Origin: Cyclobacteriaceae bacterium
GTDB taxonomy: Bacteria > Bacteroidota > Bacteroidia > Cytophagales > Cyclobacteriaceae
Length of the DNA stretch: 64,000 bases
Direction: 5' to 3'
Assembly: GCA_028285685.1 (NCBI GenBank)
Contig: JANQOR010000010.1
Location: 1 to 64,000 of the forward strand
Notes under the pieces: model-generated
Told to the model about the DNA's origin: nothing
Seen by the model: only the letters and a program-made list of their open reading frames with translations
Database searches by the model: none
Program-made: the position numbers and the translations under genes
Part shown: in pieces, positions 7,717 to 15,573 of the stretch
How the letters are laid out: each line of letters begins with the position of its first letter
How positions within the stretch are numbered: the stretch's first letter is position 1

Positions 7717-8760
7717 ATGAAAGCAGTTGTCTACGAGCAATTCAGGGGAGATTTAGCACTTCGAAGAGTTGACGACCCCTCACCTTCTAAAGACGGAGTT
7801 GTCATTGAGGTCCGTTCCTCAGGCCTTTGCCTCAGTGACTGGCACGGATGGATGGGACACGACAAAGACATCAAGCTACCACACGTTCCCGGACATGAAC
7901 TAGCGGGATTTGTCGCCGAAGTTGGTAGCGACATCAAGAACTTTGCTGTAGGAGATCGGGTTACCGTTCCATTCGTTTCAGGTTGTGGGCGTTGTCCGGA
8001 ATGTCACTCCGGGAACCATCAAATTTGCGACAATCAATTTCAACCAGGTTTTACTCACTGGGGCTCGTTTGCACAGTATGTTGCCATCAATTATGCAGAT
8101 ATCAACCTGGTACTTCTTCCAGGTGAAATGGAATTTGCTACGGCAGCTAGTCTCGGTTGTAGGTTTGCTACCTCATTTCGTGGAGTAGTTGACCAGGGGA
8201 AAGTATCCCAAGATCAATGGGTTGCGGTTCACGGGTGTGGCGGTGTGGGGTTATCGGCAATCATGATTGCAACAGCCTACGGAGCGAAAGTTCTGGCTGT
8301 AGACATCAACGAGCAAGCGTTGAAACTTGCCGAAGCAATCGGTGCAATTGCAACAGTCAATGCCTCCGACTCCAAAAATGTTGCCGAGGAAATTGTGGAT
8401 AGGACTTCCGGTGGAGTTCATCTTTCCGTTGATGCCCTTGGAAATCCGGAAATACTTATTAATTCCATGAATAGCCTGCGAAAACGAGGCAAACATGTTC
8501 AAATTGGCCTCATGCCACCAGATCATTCTTACTCTAAAATTCCAGTTGACAAGATAATAGCTAAGGAACTGGAGCTACTGGGAAGTCATGGTATGCAGGC
8601 ACACAGATACAACGAGATGATCCAGCTAATCAAGGATGAGATGCTCCATCCCGAAAAGTTAATCTCAGGTACAGTTAGTCTTGCTGATGTTCCGAAGGAA
8701 CTGCCATTCATGAACCAATCCACCTCCACTGGTATAAAAGTGATAACGGACTTTGACTAA
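7717..8760 (+). CDS. Zinc-dependent alcohol dehydrogenase (MDR family)
   Basis: 347 residues, the normal length of medium-chain dehydrogenases. Catalytic zinc ligands are C38 in SGLCLSDWHG, H60-E61 in PGHE, and C148 in SLGCRFAT. The structural zinc lobe is complete: C90, C93, C96 and C104 in SGCGRCPECHSGNHQIC. The nucleotide fold begins at VAVHGCGGVGLSA with VLAVDIN ending the second strand, and the Asp suggests NAD rather than NADP. It oxidises an alcohol or reduces an aldehyde; the substrate is not visible. The gene is divergent from the HAD phosphatase (72 bases between starts) and is followed after 34 bases by an amidohydrolase. Confidence 0.92.
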   Translation: MKAVVYEQFRGDLALRRVDDPSPSKDGVVIEVRSSGLCLSDWHGWMGHDKDIKLPHVPGHELAGFVAEVGSDIKNFAVGDRVTVPFVSGCGRCPECHSGNHQICDNQFQPGFTHWGSFAQYVAINYADINLVLLPGEMEFATAASLGCRFATSFRGVVDQGKVSQDQWVAVHGCGGVGLSAIMIATAYGAKVLAVDINEQALKLAEAIGAIATVNASDSKNVAEEIVDRTSGGVHLSVDALGNPEILINSMNSLRKRGKHVQIGLMPPDHSYSKIPVDKIIAKELELLGSHGMQAHRYNEMIQLIKDEMLHPEKLISGTVSLADVPKELPFMNQSTSTGIKVITDFD

Positions 8761-8794
8761 AATTCCATAGCTTAACCAAGCTAAAGAACTAGTT

Positions 8795-10162
8795 ATGAAC
8801 AAGTACCTGACTCTGCTCCTAATTTTAACCGCTTGCTCTTCTACTCCGACCTACGAAATGAGTGCTGACGGTATAGTTGTTGCCAACGTCAACATCATAA
8901 ACGTAAGGGATGGTAGCATTCTTCCTGGACAACATGTGTTCATCGATTCAGGAAGGATTGTCAAGATTTCAAGCGAACCCAGCGTCCCGACAGGGGCAAC
9001 AACAATAGATGGTCAGGGTAGGTATCTTCTTCCCGGACTAGCCGAAATGCATGCACATATTCCGTCACCTCAATGGGGTCGAAGCAACTTGAACGAAACG
9101 CTCTTTCTTTACCTATCTAACGGGATCACCACCATTCGTGGGATGCTCGGTCACCCAGTTCATCTGGAACTTCGTGAGCAAGCTTTAAGCAACGAAATTT
9201 TAAGTCCCCGTATTTTCACATCGAGCCCTTCTGTAAATGGCAATACGGTCAGAACAGTGGAAGAAGCACGGGAAAAAATTGCAGCATATAAGGAAGATGG
9301 GTACGATTTTTTGAAAATGCATCCAGGTCTAAAACTCGAAGTTTTTAATGAAATAGTCAAGATTGCAAATGAAGTTGGGATTCCCTTTGCCGGCCATGTC
9401 TCCGTCGATGTTGGTATCAGAAACGCGCTGGAAAGTGGATATGCCTCCGTTGATCATATCGATGGCTTTCTTGAAGGCTTAGTTCCTGCGAAAGCAGGTG
9501 TCGACCCCACTACCAACGGGTTCTTTGGGTTTAACTTCGTCGATCTTGCGGATCCCAACAATCTGGATGACCTGGTAGCAATGGCTCGAAGAAACAAGGT
9601 CTGGATCGTTCCCACACAGAGTCTTTTCGAACGGTGGTTTTCGCCTCTTGACGCTGATTCACTTGGAGCCACTCCGGAAATGCAGTATATGCCTAAGTCG
9701 ACTGTGGAGAATTGGGTGCGAAATAAGAAAGCGATGGTTAGCGGTGAGCGGTACAGTGATGAGAAGTGGGTGCTTTTTGATCAAATCAGAAAAAGACTAC
9801 TTTACTCGTTACAACTCGATGGTCATGGGATACTGCTGGGATCTGATGCTCCACAGGTTTTTAATGTTCCCGGTTTCTCGATTCATCATGAGATTAAGGG
9901 TATGCTCGATGCGGGAATCACTCCACTCCAGGCGCTGCAGGCAGGTACGATCAATCCTGCTAAGTTCTTTGATATGGAGGGTCAGTTTGGAGAAATTATC
10001 GAAGGTGCAAGTGCGGACTTCTTACTTTTAAATAGTAATCCATTAGAAAACATGGAAGCACTTAGAAATCATGATGGTGTCATGGTTCGGGGAAGGTGGC
10101 TAAGTCGCCAGGAAATAAATTCCCGATTAACTGAGATTGCGAAGAGCGCAACTAACCAATAA
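8795..10162 (+). CDS. Amidohydrolase lipoprotein
   Basis: 455 residues. The N-terminus MNKYLTLLLILTACSS is a lipoprotein signal with the acceptor cysteine at residue 14. The mature protein is a metal-dependent amidohydrolase of the imidazolonepropionase-like group: AEMHAHI gives the first H-x-H pair, GHVSVDVG and SVDHIDG supply further histidines, and LLGSDAP the metal-binding aspartate; the C-terminal sandwich shows GEIIEGASADFLLLNSNPL. Such envelope amidohydrolases cleave cyclic amides or prolyl dipeptides. A short TAGCTT/AAGCTA hairpin at 8768-8783 separates it from the dehydrogenase but lacks a T run, so read-through is possible. Confidence 0.88.
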   Translation: MNKYLTLLLILTACSSTPTYEMSADGIVVANVNIINVRDGSILPGQHVFIDSGRIVKISSEPSVPTGATTIDGQGRYLLPGLAEMHAHIPSPQWGRSNLNETLFLYLSNGITTIRGMLGHPVHLELREQALSNEILSPRIFTSSPSVNGNTVRTVEEAREKIAAYKEDGYDFLKMHPGLKLEVFNEIVKIANEVGIPFAGHVSVDVGIRNALESGYASVDHIDGFLEGLVPAKAGVDPTTNGFFGFNFVDLADPNNLDDLVAMARRNKVWIVPTQSLFERWFSPLDADSLGATPEMQYMPKSTVENWVRNKKAMVSGERYSDEKWVLFDQIRKRLLYSLQLDGHGILLGSDAPQVFNVPGFSIHHEIKGMLDAGITPLQALQAGTINPAKFFDMEGQFGEIIEGASADFLLLNSNPLENMEALRNHDGVMVRGRWLSRQEINSRLTEIAKSATNQ

Positions 10163-10219
10163 TACAGCTCTAATTCACGTTTTTCTTCTCCGACCTGAAA
10201 AAAGTCTACTCTCTAGCAA

Positions 10220-10254
10220 CTATTCAGAAATGTTGAAGTTTGTCCTGTGAATAG
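10220..10254. repeat. Inverted repeat upstream of the ECF sigma gene
   Basis: CTATTCA at 10220-10226 is matched by TGAATAG at 10248-10254, leaving a 21-base loop. It ends ten bases before the TTG start of the sigma factor and overlaps a GCAACT box at 10216. It could be an operator or a 5-prime UTR hairpin; chance is not excluded. Confidence 0.35.
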
Positions 10255-10263
10255 CGAAATCTA

Positions 10264-10821
10264 TTGGAAAGCTTAGAAGACAATTATTTGATGAAAAAAG
10301 TCCAGGACGGGGACTTTAGCAAAATGGGAGAACTGTTTGATCGTCATCATGGAGCCCTGTTTGGGTTCTTTTATAGGATGACTAACAATGCAGCCCAAAG
10401 CGAGGACTTGATTCAGAATTTGTTCTACCGTTTGCTCAAGTACAGGCACACATACAAGAATGATGGACGATTCGTCTACTGGATGTATGCTATTGCGAGG
10501 AACATCTATAAGGATCAATTCAGGAAAAAAGACCCCATGCTCTATTCAGATGACTTGTCGGAATTAAATGAAAAAGTATCTGAAGATATGAATATGGAAG
10601 AGCACATTTCCTCGACGGAACAGGAGGCATTGTTGAAAAAAGCGATGAAAAAAATAGATCCGGACAAACGGGAAGCTATCGTGTTGAGCAAATTTCAGGG
10701 TCTTAAGTACCAGGAAATTGCTACCATGTCGAATGTCTCGGAAAATGCGATAAAGGCCCGTGTGAGACGTGGCTTAATGGAACTACGAAGTATTATGGAA
10801 GAAGCAGAACTAAATGAATGA
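10264..10821 (+). CDS. ECF RNA polymerase sigma factor (cassette 2)
   Basis: 185 residues starting at TTG; this start gives ESLEDNYLMKKVQDGD, the normal N-terminus of a common Bacteroidota ECF group, whereas the ATG at 10291 would cut it off. Region 2: FDRHHGALFGFFYRMTNN and SEDLIQNLFYRLLKYR, then FVYWMYAIARNIYKDQFRK. Region 4: LSKFQGLKYQEIATMSNVSENAIKARVRRGL. It belongs to a different ECF group from the factors at 708 and 40052. The stop overlaps the next start by four bases (ATGA), coupling it to the membrane protein that probably controls it. Confidence 0.92.
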   Translation: MESLEDNYLMKKVQDGDFSKMGELFDRHHGALFGFFYRMTNNAAQSEDLIQNLFYRLLKYRHTYKNDGRFVYWMYAIARNIYKDQFRKKDPMLYSDDLSELNEKVSEDMNMEEHISSTEQEALLKKAMKKIDPDKREAIVLSKFQGLKYQEIATMSNVSENAIKARVRRGLMELRSIMEEAELNE

Positions 10822-11600
10822 TGAAGGAGATAGATGATTTTTTAAGTAAGGAGTGCAAGGAGGCAAGTGATGAGCTTACCTCGAGGCTGAACGAAAACGA
10901 GATGAGTCCTGAAGAGTTAGAGATTCTTTGCCTCAAGTATCCCGGTTGCGAAAAGACCTTAAGGGAAATTTTCGAAACGTGGCAAAAGCTTGATGGATTC
11001 AAGGTACCTGGAGAAAGATCGGACCGACGTGACCGGTTCTATAGAATGCTCGGAGATTTTGAAAATGAAAATGAAGTAGCTCCTGTCTCCCTCAGAAAAT
11101 CACGGTCGTTCGAATTCGCATCTATTCTGAAATTGGCGGCGATGCTAGTCATCGGAATATTTATCGGAGTCTTAAGTACCAATCATAGAGGAAGCGATCC
11201 TGGGTCTGACAACAGCACCAACACTTCAATTTTAACATCCATGGTTTCTTCTTCTACCACAGAACGCTTAGCCGCCGTGCAGTCCATCAAAAGCATTGAC
11301 AGCCCGGAAGATCAAGTATTTGAAGCGCTTTACCAGGCAATCATTAACGATCCGAATATCAATGTAAGGTTAAGCTCCATTGAGGCAATCTTGCACTTTG
11401 CTGATCAAGCGGCGGCCAGATCGAAACTGATCAAGGCGCTTGTATACCAGGACTCTCCCATTGTTCAAATGACGCTCGCTGAGGTTATTATTCGCCTGCA
11501 GGAAGAAGGTGCGATTGAAGAGTTACGAAAGCTCGTACGAGGCAATCAGCTGGACCCAGAAGTCAATATGCACCTTAGAGAAACATTGGATACACTCTGA
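10818..11600 (+). CDS. Membrane protein with C-terminal HEAT-like repeats, probable anti-sigma factor (cassette 2)
   Basis: 260 residues. The cytoplasmic head (residues 1-95) contains C32, C39 and C44 in the order LCLKYPGCEK but not a zf-HC2 motif. One transmembrane helix follows (ILKLAAMLVIGIFIGVLS, about 107-124), then a Ser/Thr-rich linker, then alpha-helical HEAT-like repeats in the periplasm (TERLAAVQSIKSI, VRLSSIEAILHFADQ, SPIVQMTLAEVIIRLQEEG). The layout suggests a sigma-binding head linked through the membrane to a protein-protein interaction domain, and the gene overlaps its sigma factor by four bases. The two secreted His-repeat proteins follow in the same direction and could be ligands or targets. 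Confidence 0.8.
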   Translation: MMKEIDDFLSKECKEASDELTSRLNENEMSPEELEILCLKYPGCEKTLREIFETWQKLDGFKVPGERSDRRDRFYRMLGDFENENEVAPVSLRKSRSFEFASILKLAAMLVIGIFIGVLSTNHRGSDPGSDNSTNTSILTSMVSSSTTERLAAVQSIKSIDSPEDQVFEALYQAIINDPNINVRLSSIEAILHFADQAAARSKLIKALVYQDSPIVQMTLAEVIIRLQEEGAIEELRKLVRGNQLDPEVNMHLRETLDTL

Positions 11601-11620
11601 ATGACTAAAAATTTATAATC

Positions 11621-12481
11621 ATGAAATCAATACTGACAATCCTGCTGCTACTTATCTTCTTCGTTGGTTTTGGACAATCCCACACCGACTCGCAGGAATA
11701 TACAATTGACACCAAGGAACTCTCGGAATTTCACCTTTATAACAGAACCGGCAAGGTGAAGGTAAAAGGCACAAGTGGACAAACGGCCAGAATGAGAGTC
11801 ACACGAAGACTCAGCACGTCTTCTTCCCAAAGATTAGAGGATGCAAAGACGGAGATCCAAATGGATTCAATCAAAGAAGACAACGCGATTTACTATTTCA
11901 TCCAATCTAATGAACACACCTTTCGCATTAATCAGGGCGGTATCGGATACTACAATAGCTGTTGCAATTCGGGCTGGCGAGATGACAGACGAGAGGTGGA
12001 TCATGAATTTACCATCGAGCTAGAAATTCCAAGGTCGCTCAATCTTTACGTGTCTACCCACCGAAAGGACTTAGAGATAGAAGACTTCGAGGGAGAATTG
12101 TATGCCCATACACATCATGGTAATCTCCAGGCTGAAAATCTTGGTGGAACTGTCACACTAAGAAGCCATCATGGTGATATCACGGCAGGTTTTACAAAAA
12201 ATCCGTCTGCTGATTGTTCGTATAAGACGCATCACGGAGACATCAAGATCAGCTATCAAAATGGCTTCTCCAGCGTTGCATATTTCGAAAGTCACCATGG
12301 GTCATTTTACACCGAATTTGATTGGAGTCCGCAGACGGTACCGGTGGTAAAAACCAACCTAAAGAATGGAACCAGGTACAAAATGAGCAACGCCACGGCT
12401 GTGAAAATTGGTTCTGGTGGACCTGAGCAGAACTTCAAAACATGGCACGGGGATATTTTCCTCCTGCAAAACAAGAATTAA
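11621..12481 (+). CDS. Secreted DUF4097-like protein with His-His-Gly ladder (cassette 2)
   Basis: 286 residues with a signal peptide cleaved near residue 18 (FVGFGQS). After a head domain with the stretch YNSCCNSGW, beta repeats of 18-21 residues each carry a turn of the form T/S-H-H-G: STHRKD, THHGNL, SHHGDI, THHGDI, SHHGSF and finally TWHGDI. In ordinary members of this fold the turn reads x-x-G-D-I without histidines. In a beta-helix the turns stack, so the histidines should form parallel columns, a possible metal or heme surface. This is inference; no ligand is known. It shares the ending GSGGPE...W/YHGD with the next gene, of which it is a paralogue. Confidence 0.8.
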   Translation: MKSILTILLLLIFFVGFGQSHTDSQEYTIDTKELSEFHLYNRTGKVKVKGTSGQTARMRVTRRLSTSSSQRLEDAKTEIQMDSIKEDNAIYYFIQSNEHTFRINQGGIGYYNSCCNSGWRDDRREVDHEFTIELEIPRSLNLYVSTHRKDLEIEDFEGELYAHTHHGNLQAENLGGTVTLRSHHGDITAGFTKNPSADCSYKTHHGDIKISYQNGFSSVAYFESHHGSFYTEFDWSPQTVPVVKTNLKNGTRYKMSNATAVKIGSGGPEQNFKTWHGDIFLLQNKN

Positions 12482-12502
12482 AAAACACTGAATTATAGGA
12501 CA

Positions 12503-13315
12503 ATGAAAACATATAAATTATATACCCTCCTAATTGCACTTCTGATGTCCCTACCTTTCATGGGAGCTTCACAAAGTGCCGGCGAACAAGAATACACGTT
12601 ACCACTCAGCAATCCGGGACAACCTGGTAAGCTATACGCTAAACTTCATAGAGGTTCGATAAAAGTTGAAGGTCACTCTGGAAAAGATGTGATTGTGAAA
12701 GTTCTACCAGGAGATGTCGATGACGATGATGAAAACTATTCTTCCCGGTCTAGTTTGAGAAGAATTCCGAATACCGCAACTCAATTTGAGATTGTGGAAC
12801 AAAACAATGAGGTAAGGATTCAGGGAGTAAACAACAGGCATGTGAACTTTGAGGTAAAAGTTCCCTCTCAATTCTCTTTGCAACTGAATACGCATCATGA
12901 CGGTTACATTGAGGTTTCAAACGTTACAGGTGAGATCGTTGCGGATGGACATCATGAGGACATCGTTTTAAACAATGTAGGTGGATCCGCTATTGTGGAT
13001 ACCCACCATGGAGAAATCAAAGTCACTTTCACTTCAGTGACGCCTAAAGCCCCAATGGCGTTCAGCACTTATCATGGAGATATTGACATTGAATTTCCGC
13101 AAAATGTAGATGGTTCTGTGAAAATCAAAACTACAAAGGGTGAGATCTACACTGATTTCGAGTTGGATCTACGTGTCGAGTCCGCAGTTGTGAAATCCGG
13201 AGGGTCTGGAACTAAGATCGAGATAGGAGGCTGGCTAAGAGGCGACATTGGATCCGGTGGACCAGAATATCTATTTAGTACCTATCATGGAGACGTTATC
13301 CTTAGAGAAAAGTGA
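12503..13315 (+). CDS. Secreted DUF4097-like protein with His-Gly ladder, paralogue (cassette 2)
   Basis: 270 residues, signal peptide ending near MGASQS. Same architecture as the preceding gene, 21 bases away. The repeat turns read THHDGYI, GHHEDIV, THHGEIK, TYHGDID, TTKGEIY and TYHGDVI, so the first His of the pair is replaced by Tyr in later turns. An acidic stretch DVDDDDE lies in the head. The shared tail with GSGGPE and a final YHGD turn shows that it arose by duplication. It ends the cassette, with a terminator 21 bases after the stop. It is probably periplasmic or on the outer surface and controlled by the upstream ECF factor. Confidence 0.8.
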   Translation: MKTYKLYTLLIALLMSLPFMGASQSAGEQEYTLPLSNPGQPGKLYAKLHRGSIKVEGHSGKDVIVKVLPGDVDDDDENYSSRSSLRRIPNTATQFEIVEQNNEVRIQGVNNRHVNFEVKVPSQFSLQLNTHHDGYIEVSNVTGEIVADGHHEDIVLNNVGGSAIVDTHHGEIKVTFTSVTPKAPMAFSTYHGDIDIEFPQNVDGSVKIKTTKGEIYTDFELDLRVESAVVKSGGSGTKIEIGGWLRGDIGSGGPEYLFSTYHGDVILREK

Positions 13316-13335
13316 AAACCTCTACGTCACCAGGA

Positions 13336-13370
13336 AATGCCAATGATCAATTTCGTTGGCATTTTTTTTT
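13336..13370 (+). terminator. Rho-independent terminator of ECF cassette 2
   Basis: AATGCCAA (13336-13343) pairs with TTGGCATT (13356-13363) around a 12-base loop, followed by a run of Ts. It closes the transcript of the sigma factor, membrane protein and two repeat proteins. Confidence 0.85.
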
Positions 13371-13435
13371 GACCGAAGCCTAACTCAAATGATAACCATC
13401 TTCTTTACTAGCTTTGTCCAAGCGACTAGAACTAA

Positions 13436-13831
13436 ATGGAAGATAACCGTCCAGGACCAAATCCTGATATTGTTTGGTTACACAACGATCAGAAGAGAAT
13501 CATCTTTTACAAAGAGCCTCCTACCACCTCAAAGGGACAACTGGATTACAATTTTCAGCGAATTAGCAAACTGGCCAAAAATTATCAGGACTTTTACCTA
13601 ATTCTTGACCTCACCAACGCAAAAAGACCTGATCCGGAAATAAGGCAGCATATTTTGGAAAAATTTGATCTCATCAAAGGCAAACTGGCACACATGTCTA
13701 TTTTCACTGGCAAAAATTTTATCGTCAACATGGCAGCCACATTTATCCTAAAAAAGGTGCAGCTTAAGTCATACTCTATTCATAAAACACAATCCGAAGC
13801 AGAGGCAGCAATTGAAAAATTCATCCGATAG
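13436..13831 (+). CDS. SpoIIAA/STAS-like protein
   Basis: 131 residues, no signal peptide. The pattern is that of a SpoIIAA-like or STAS-type fold: strands around DIVWLHNDQKRIIFYKE, YQDFYLILDLTNAKRPD, LAHMSIFTGKNFIVNMAATFILKK and a C-terminal helix SEAEAAIEKFIR. The DLTNAKRPDPEIR segment corresponds to the loop that carries the regulatory residue in STAS proteins, but no clear Ser of the DSSG type is present. It overlaps the histidine kinase gene by 20 bases, so a role as kinase partner or regulator is likely. Family assignment is moderate. Confidence 0.65.
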   Translation: MEDNRPGPNPDIVWLHNDQKRIIFYKEPPTTSKGQLDYNFQRISKLAKNYQDFYLILDLTNAKRPDPEIRQHILEKFDLIKGKLAHMSIFTGKNFIVNMAATFILKKVQLKSYSIHKTQSEAEAAIEKFIR

Positions 13832-14708
13832 AAATATAACTGAGGAAATCCTCAATCATATCTTCGAGATTACTTCAGGAAAATGCAGTATAACAGAGGA
13901 GGGTATCCTAAAAGAAAAGAATAAAGACCTTCAGTTGATTTTGTCAGGTCTTCTTCACCTGCACGAAGATTTTCAATTTCAAGTGCAAAAACTCAAGAAA
14001 AACGAGCAGCTCGAGAAATTGAATAACCAATTGACAGCTAAGAATCGAGAAATGGAGCAGTTCGCTTACATCGCCTCTCACGACCTGCAGGAACCAGTTA
14101 GAACCATTTCCAACTTCGCTCAACTTTTGAACACGAATTATGCGGGGAAATTTGACGAGACAGCCGACAAGAGCCTAAACTTCATCATTGACGCTTCTGA
14201 CAGGATGAGTTCCTTGATTAAGGGTTTGCTGGATTATTCTCGCATTGGACGAGAAATCCGCCTAGCCACAGTCAATTGCAATCAATTATTGGTAGACATA
14301 AAGTATGACCTTTCTACAATTATTGAAGAGACAAGAACCAGGTTGGAGGTTGGCGACCTTCCAAATGTACTGGGAAACCCCACAGACCTTAGGTTGGTTT
14401 TTCAAAACCTCATCAACAATGCCATTAAATTCAGAAGGAAAGAGACTCAGCCAATCATAAAAATTTCTTGCAGAAAGCAGAAAAAGTATTGGGAGTTTGC
14501 TTGTCGTGACAACGGAATTGGAATTGACCGCAAACATCACAAGAAAGTTTTTCATATTTTTCAAAGACTGCATAGCAGAAAAGACTATGCCGGAACAGGA
14601 ATTGGCCTCTCCCACTGCAGAAAGGTGGTGGAACTCCATGGCGGAAAAATTTGGATAGAATCTAATCCAAATGACGGAAGTACGTTTTATTTTACGATTC
14701 CAAACTAG
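13812..14708 (+). CDS. Soluble histidine kinase
   Basis: 298 residues from TTG 13812, the start that overlaps the preceding gene. There is no membrane helix and no PAS or GAF domain; an N-terminal helical segment (about residues 1-80) leads into a HisKA dimerisation domain with the phospho-acceptor H90 in FAYIASHDLQEPVR. The ATP-binding domain shows the N box QNLINNAIKFR, the D box CRDNGIGID, the F box-like FHIFQRLHS and the G box GTGIGLSHCRKVVE. This is the phytochrome-type subfamily (SHDLQEPVR), usually attached to sensors; here the signal presumably comes from a partner such as the STAS-like protein. The response regulator follows directly. Confidence 0.92.
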   Translation: MKNSSDRNITEEILNHIFEITSGKCSITEEGILKEKNKDLQLILSGLLHLHEDFQFQVQKLKKNEQLEKLNNQLTAKNREMEQFAYIASHDLQEPVRTISNFAQLLNTNYAGKFDETADKSLNFIIDASDRMSSLIKGLLDYSRIGREIRLATVNCNQLLVDIKYDLSTIIEETRTRLEVGDLPNVLGNPTDLRLVFQNLINNAIKFRRKETQPIIKISCRKQKKYWEFACRDNGIGIDRKHHKKVFHIFQRLHSRKDYAGTGIGLSHCRKVVELHGGKIWIESNPNDGSTFYFTIPN

Positions 14709-14712
14709 CATC

Positions 14713-15126
14713 ATGGAGAACAAACTGAATTGCATACTACTGATTGACGATGACGAATCCACAAATTTCCTGCATGAGATCATCATCAATCAAGCTGAAA
14801 TCACGAACAATGTGATCGCTCACCAAAGCGGTAATTCGGCCTTGGAATACCTGCAGCAGAAGATGAATGGGGAGTATCCACAACCAGACCTGATCTTTCT
14901 GGATATCAACATGCCCGGAATGAATGGCTGGGAATTTCTGGATGAATACAAAAAGCTGGAAAAAGCACAGCAAGGGAAGTTTGTGGTGGTTATGCTCACC
15001 ACTTCTCTTCATCCGGAGGACGAGGCACGTGCAAAAGAAATGTCGGAAATCGATGATTTCATGAATAAACCCCTTACCGTTGAGATGTTACAGGAGGTGA
15101 TAGAAAAGTACTTTCCAGGTAGATAG
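14713..15126 (+). CDS. Single-domain response regulator (CheY/Rcp1-like)
   Basis: 137 residues from ATG 14713; an open frame reaching back to 14671 lies inside the kinase gene and is not needed. Receiver domain only: acidic pair in LLIDDDES, phospho-acceptor D64 in IFLDINMPGMNGWEFL, T96/T97 in MLTTSLHP and K119 in FMNKPLT. No output domain, so it acts by protein contact or in a phosphorelay. It starts four bases after the kinase stop and resembles Rcp1-type regulators that pair with phytochrome-like kinases. The insert between beta-3 and beta-4 (KKLEKAQQGKF) is typical of that group. Confidence 0.93.
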   Translation: MENKLNCILLIDDDESTNFLHEIIINQAEITNNVIAHQSGNSALEYLQQKMNGEYPQPDLIFLDINMPGMNGWEFLDEYKKLEKAQQGKFVVVMLTTSLHPEDEARAKEMSEIDDFMNKPLTVEMLQEVIEKYFPGR

Positions 15127-15134
15127 AACAAGAT

Positions 15135-15494
15135 ATGAAGTTTAATCCAGAAGTTGACGAGTATCTCCAGAAGAAAGCGCATCCACTCACTGCCGAAATA
15201 CAGCGCATACGAGAAATTATCATGGATAGCGATGAAAGGATTGAGGAAACAATAAAGTGGAGTAGTCCAACCTTTATGTATAAAGGAAATATTGCGTCCT
15301 ACTTCATGAATGCAAAAAAAAATGTCAGCCTCATGTTTCATAAAGGTGCAACAATCAACGACAAAAGTGGTCTGCTGGAGGGTGATGGTAAAGAAGCAAG
15401 AACAGCCAAATTCACTAGTATGGAAGATATCGAGTCCAAAAAAGAAGCGCTGAAATCAGCAATCAGAGAGTGGATTCGAATGCAAGATTCATGA
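15135..15494 (+). CDS. DUF1801 (YdhG-like) protein
   Basis: 119-residue cytoplasmic protein of the DUF1801 family: VDEYLQKKAHPLTAEIQRIREIIM at the N-terminus, then the hallmark EETIKWSSPTFMYKGNIASYF, KNVSLMFHKGA, and the C-terminal helix with EALKSAIREWIRM. Relatives include iron-chaperone-like frataxin-fold proteins, but the biochemical role is not settled. It begins eight bases after the response regulator and may be cotranscribed with the kinase operon. About 80 bases with no evident signal follow before thrB. Confidence 0.88.
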   Translation: MKFNPEVDEYLQKKAHPLTAEIQRIREIIMDSDERIEETIKWSSPTFMYKGNIASYFMNAKKNVSLMFHKGATINDKSGLLEGDGKEARTAKFTSMEDIESKKEALKSAIREWIRMQDS

Positions 15495-15573
15495 TGTTCT
15501 TCTAAAAGCGGTGTAAGGTGAGGCTGGCGCCGAAAAGTGACTAAGGAGATCCTAACAATATACTGTCTACCAA

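Noticed and set aside
7645..7740. N-terminal extension of the HAD phosphatase to 7740
   Set aside because: The extra residues have no homology to HisB-N and would overlap the divergent dehydrogenase start; ATG 7644 opens directly at the FIDRDGT strand.
10216..10246. An ECF promoter of the CAACC-N16-RTCTT type before cassette 2
   Set aside because: GCAACT is present at 10216-10221, but the next GTCCT is 20 bases away rather than 16, so the match is not convincing.
11621..13315. A CRISPR-like or satellite DNA repeat behind the His-His-Gly turns
   Set aside because: The repetition is at protein level only; the codons and the sequence between the turns differ from copy to copy.
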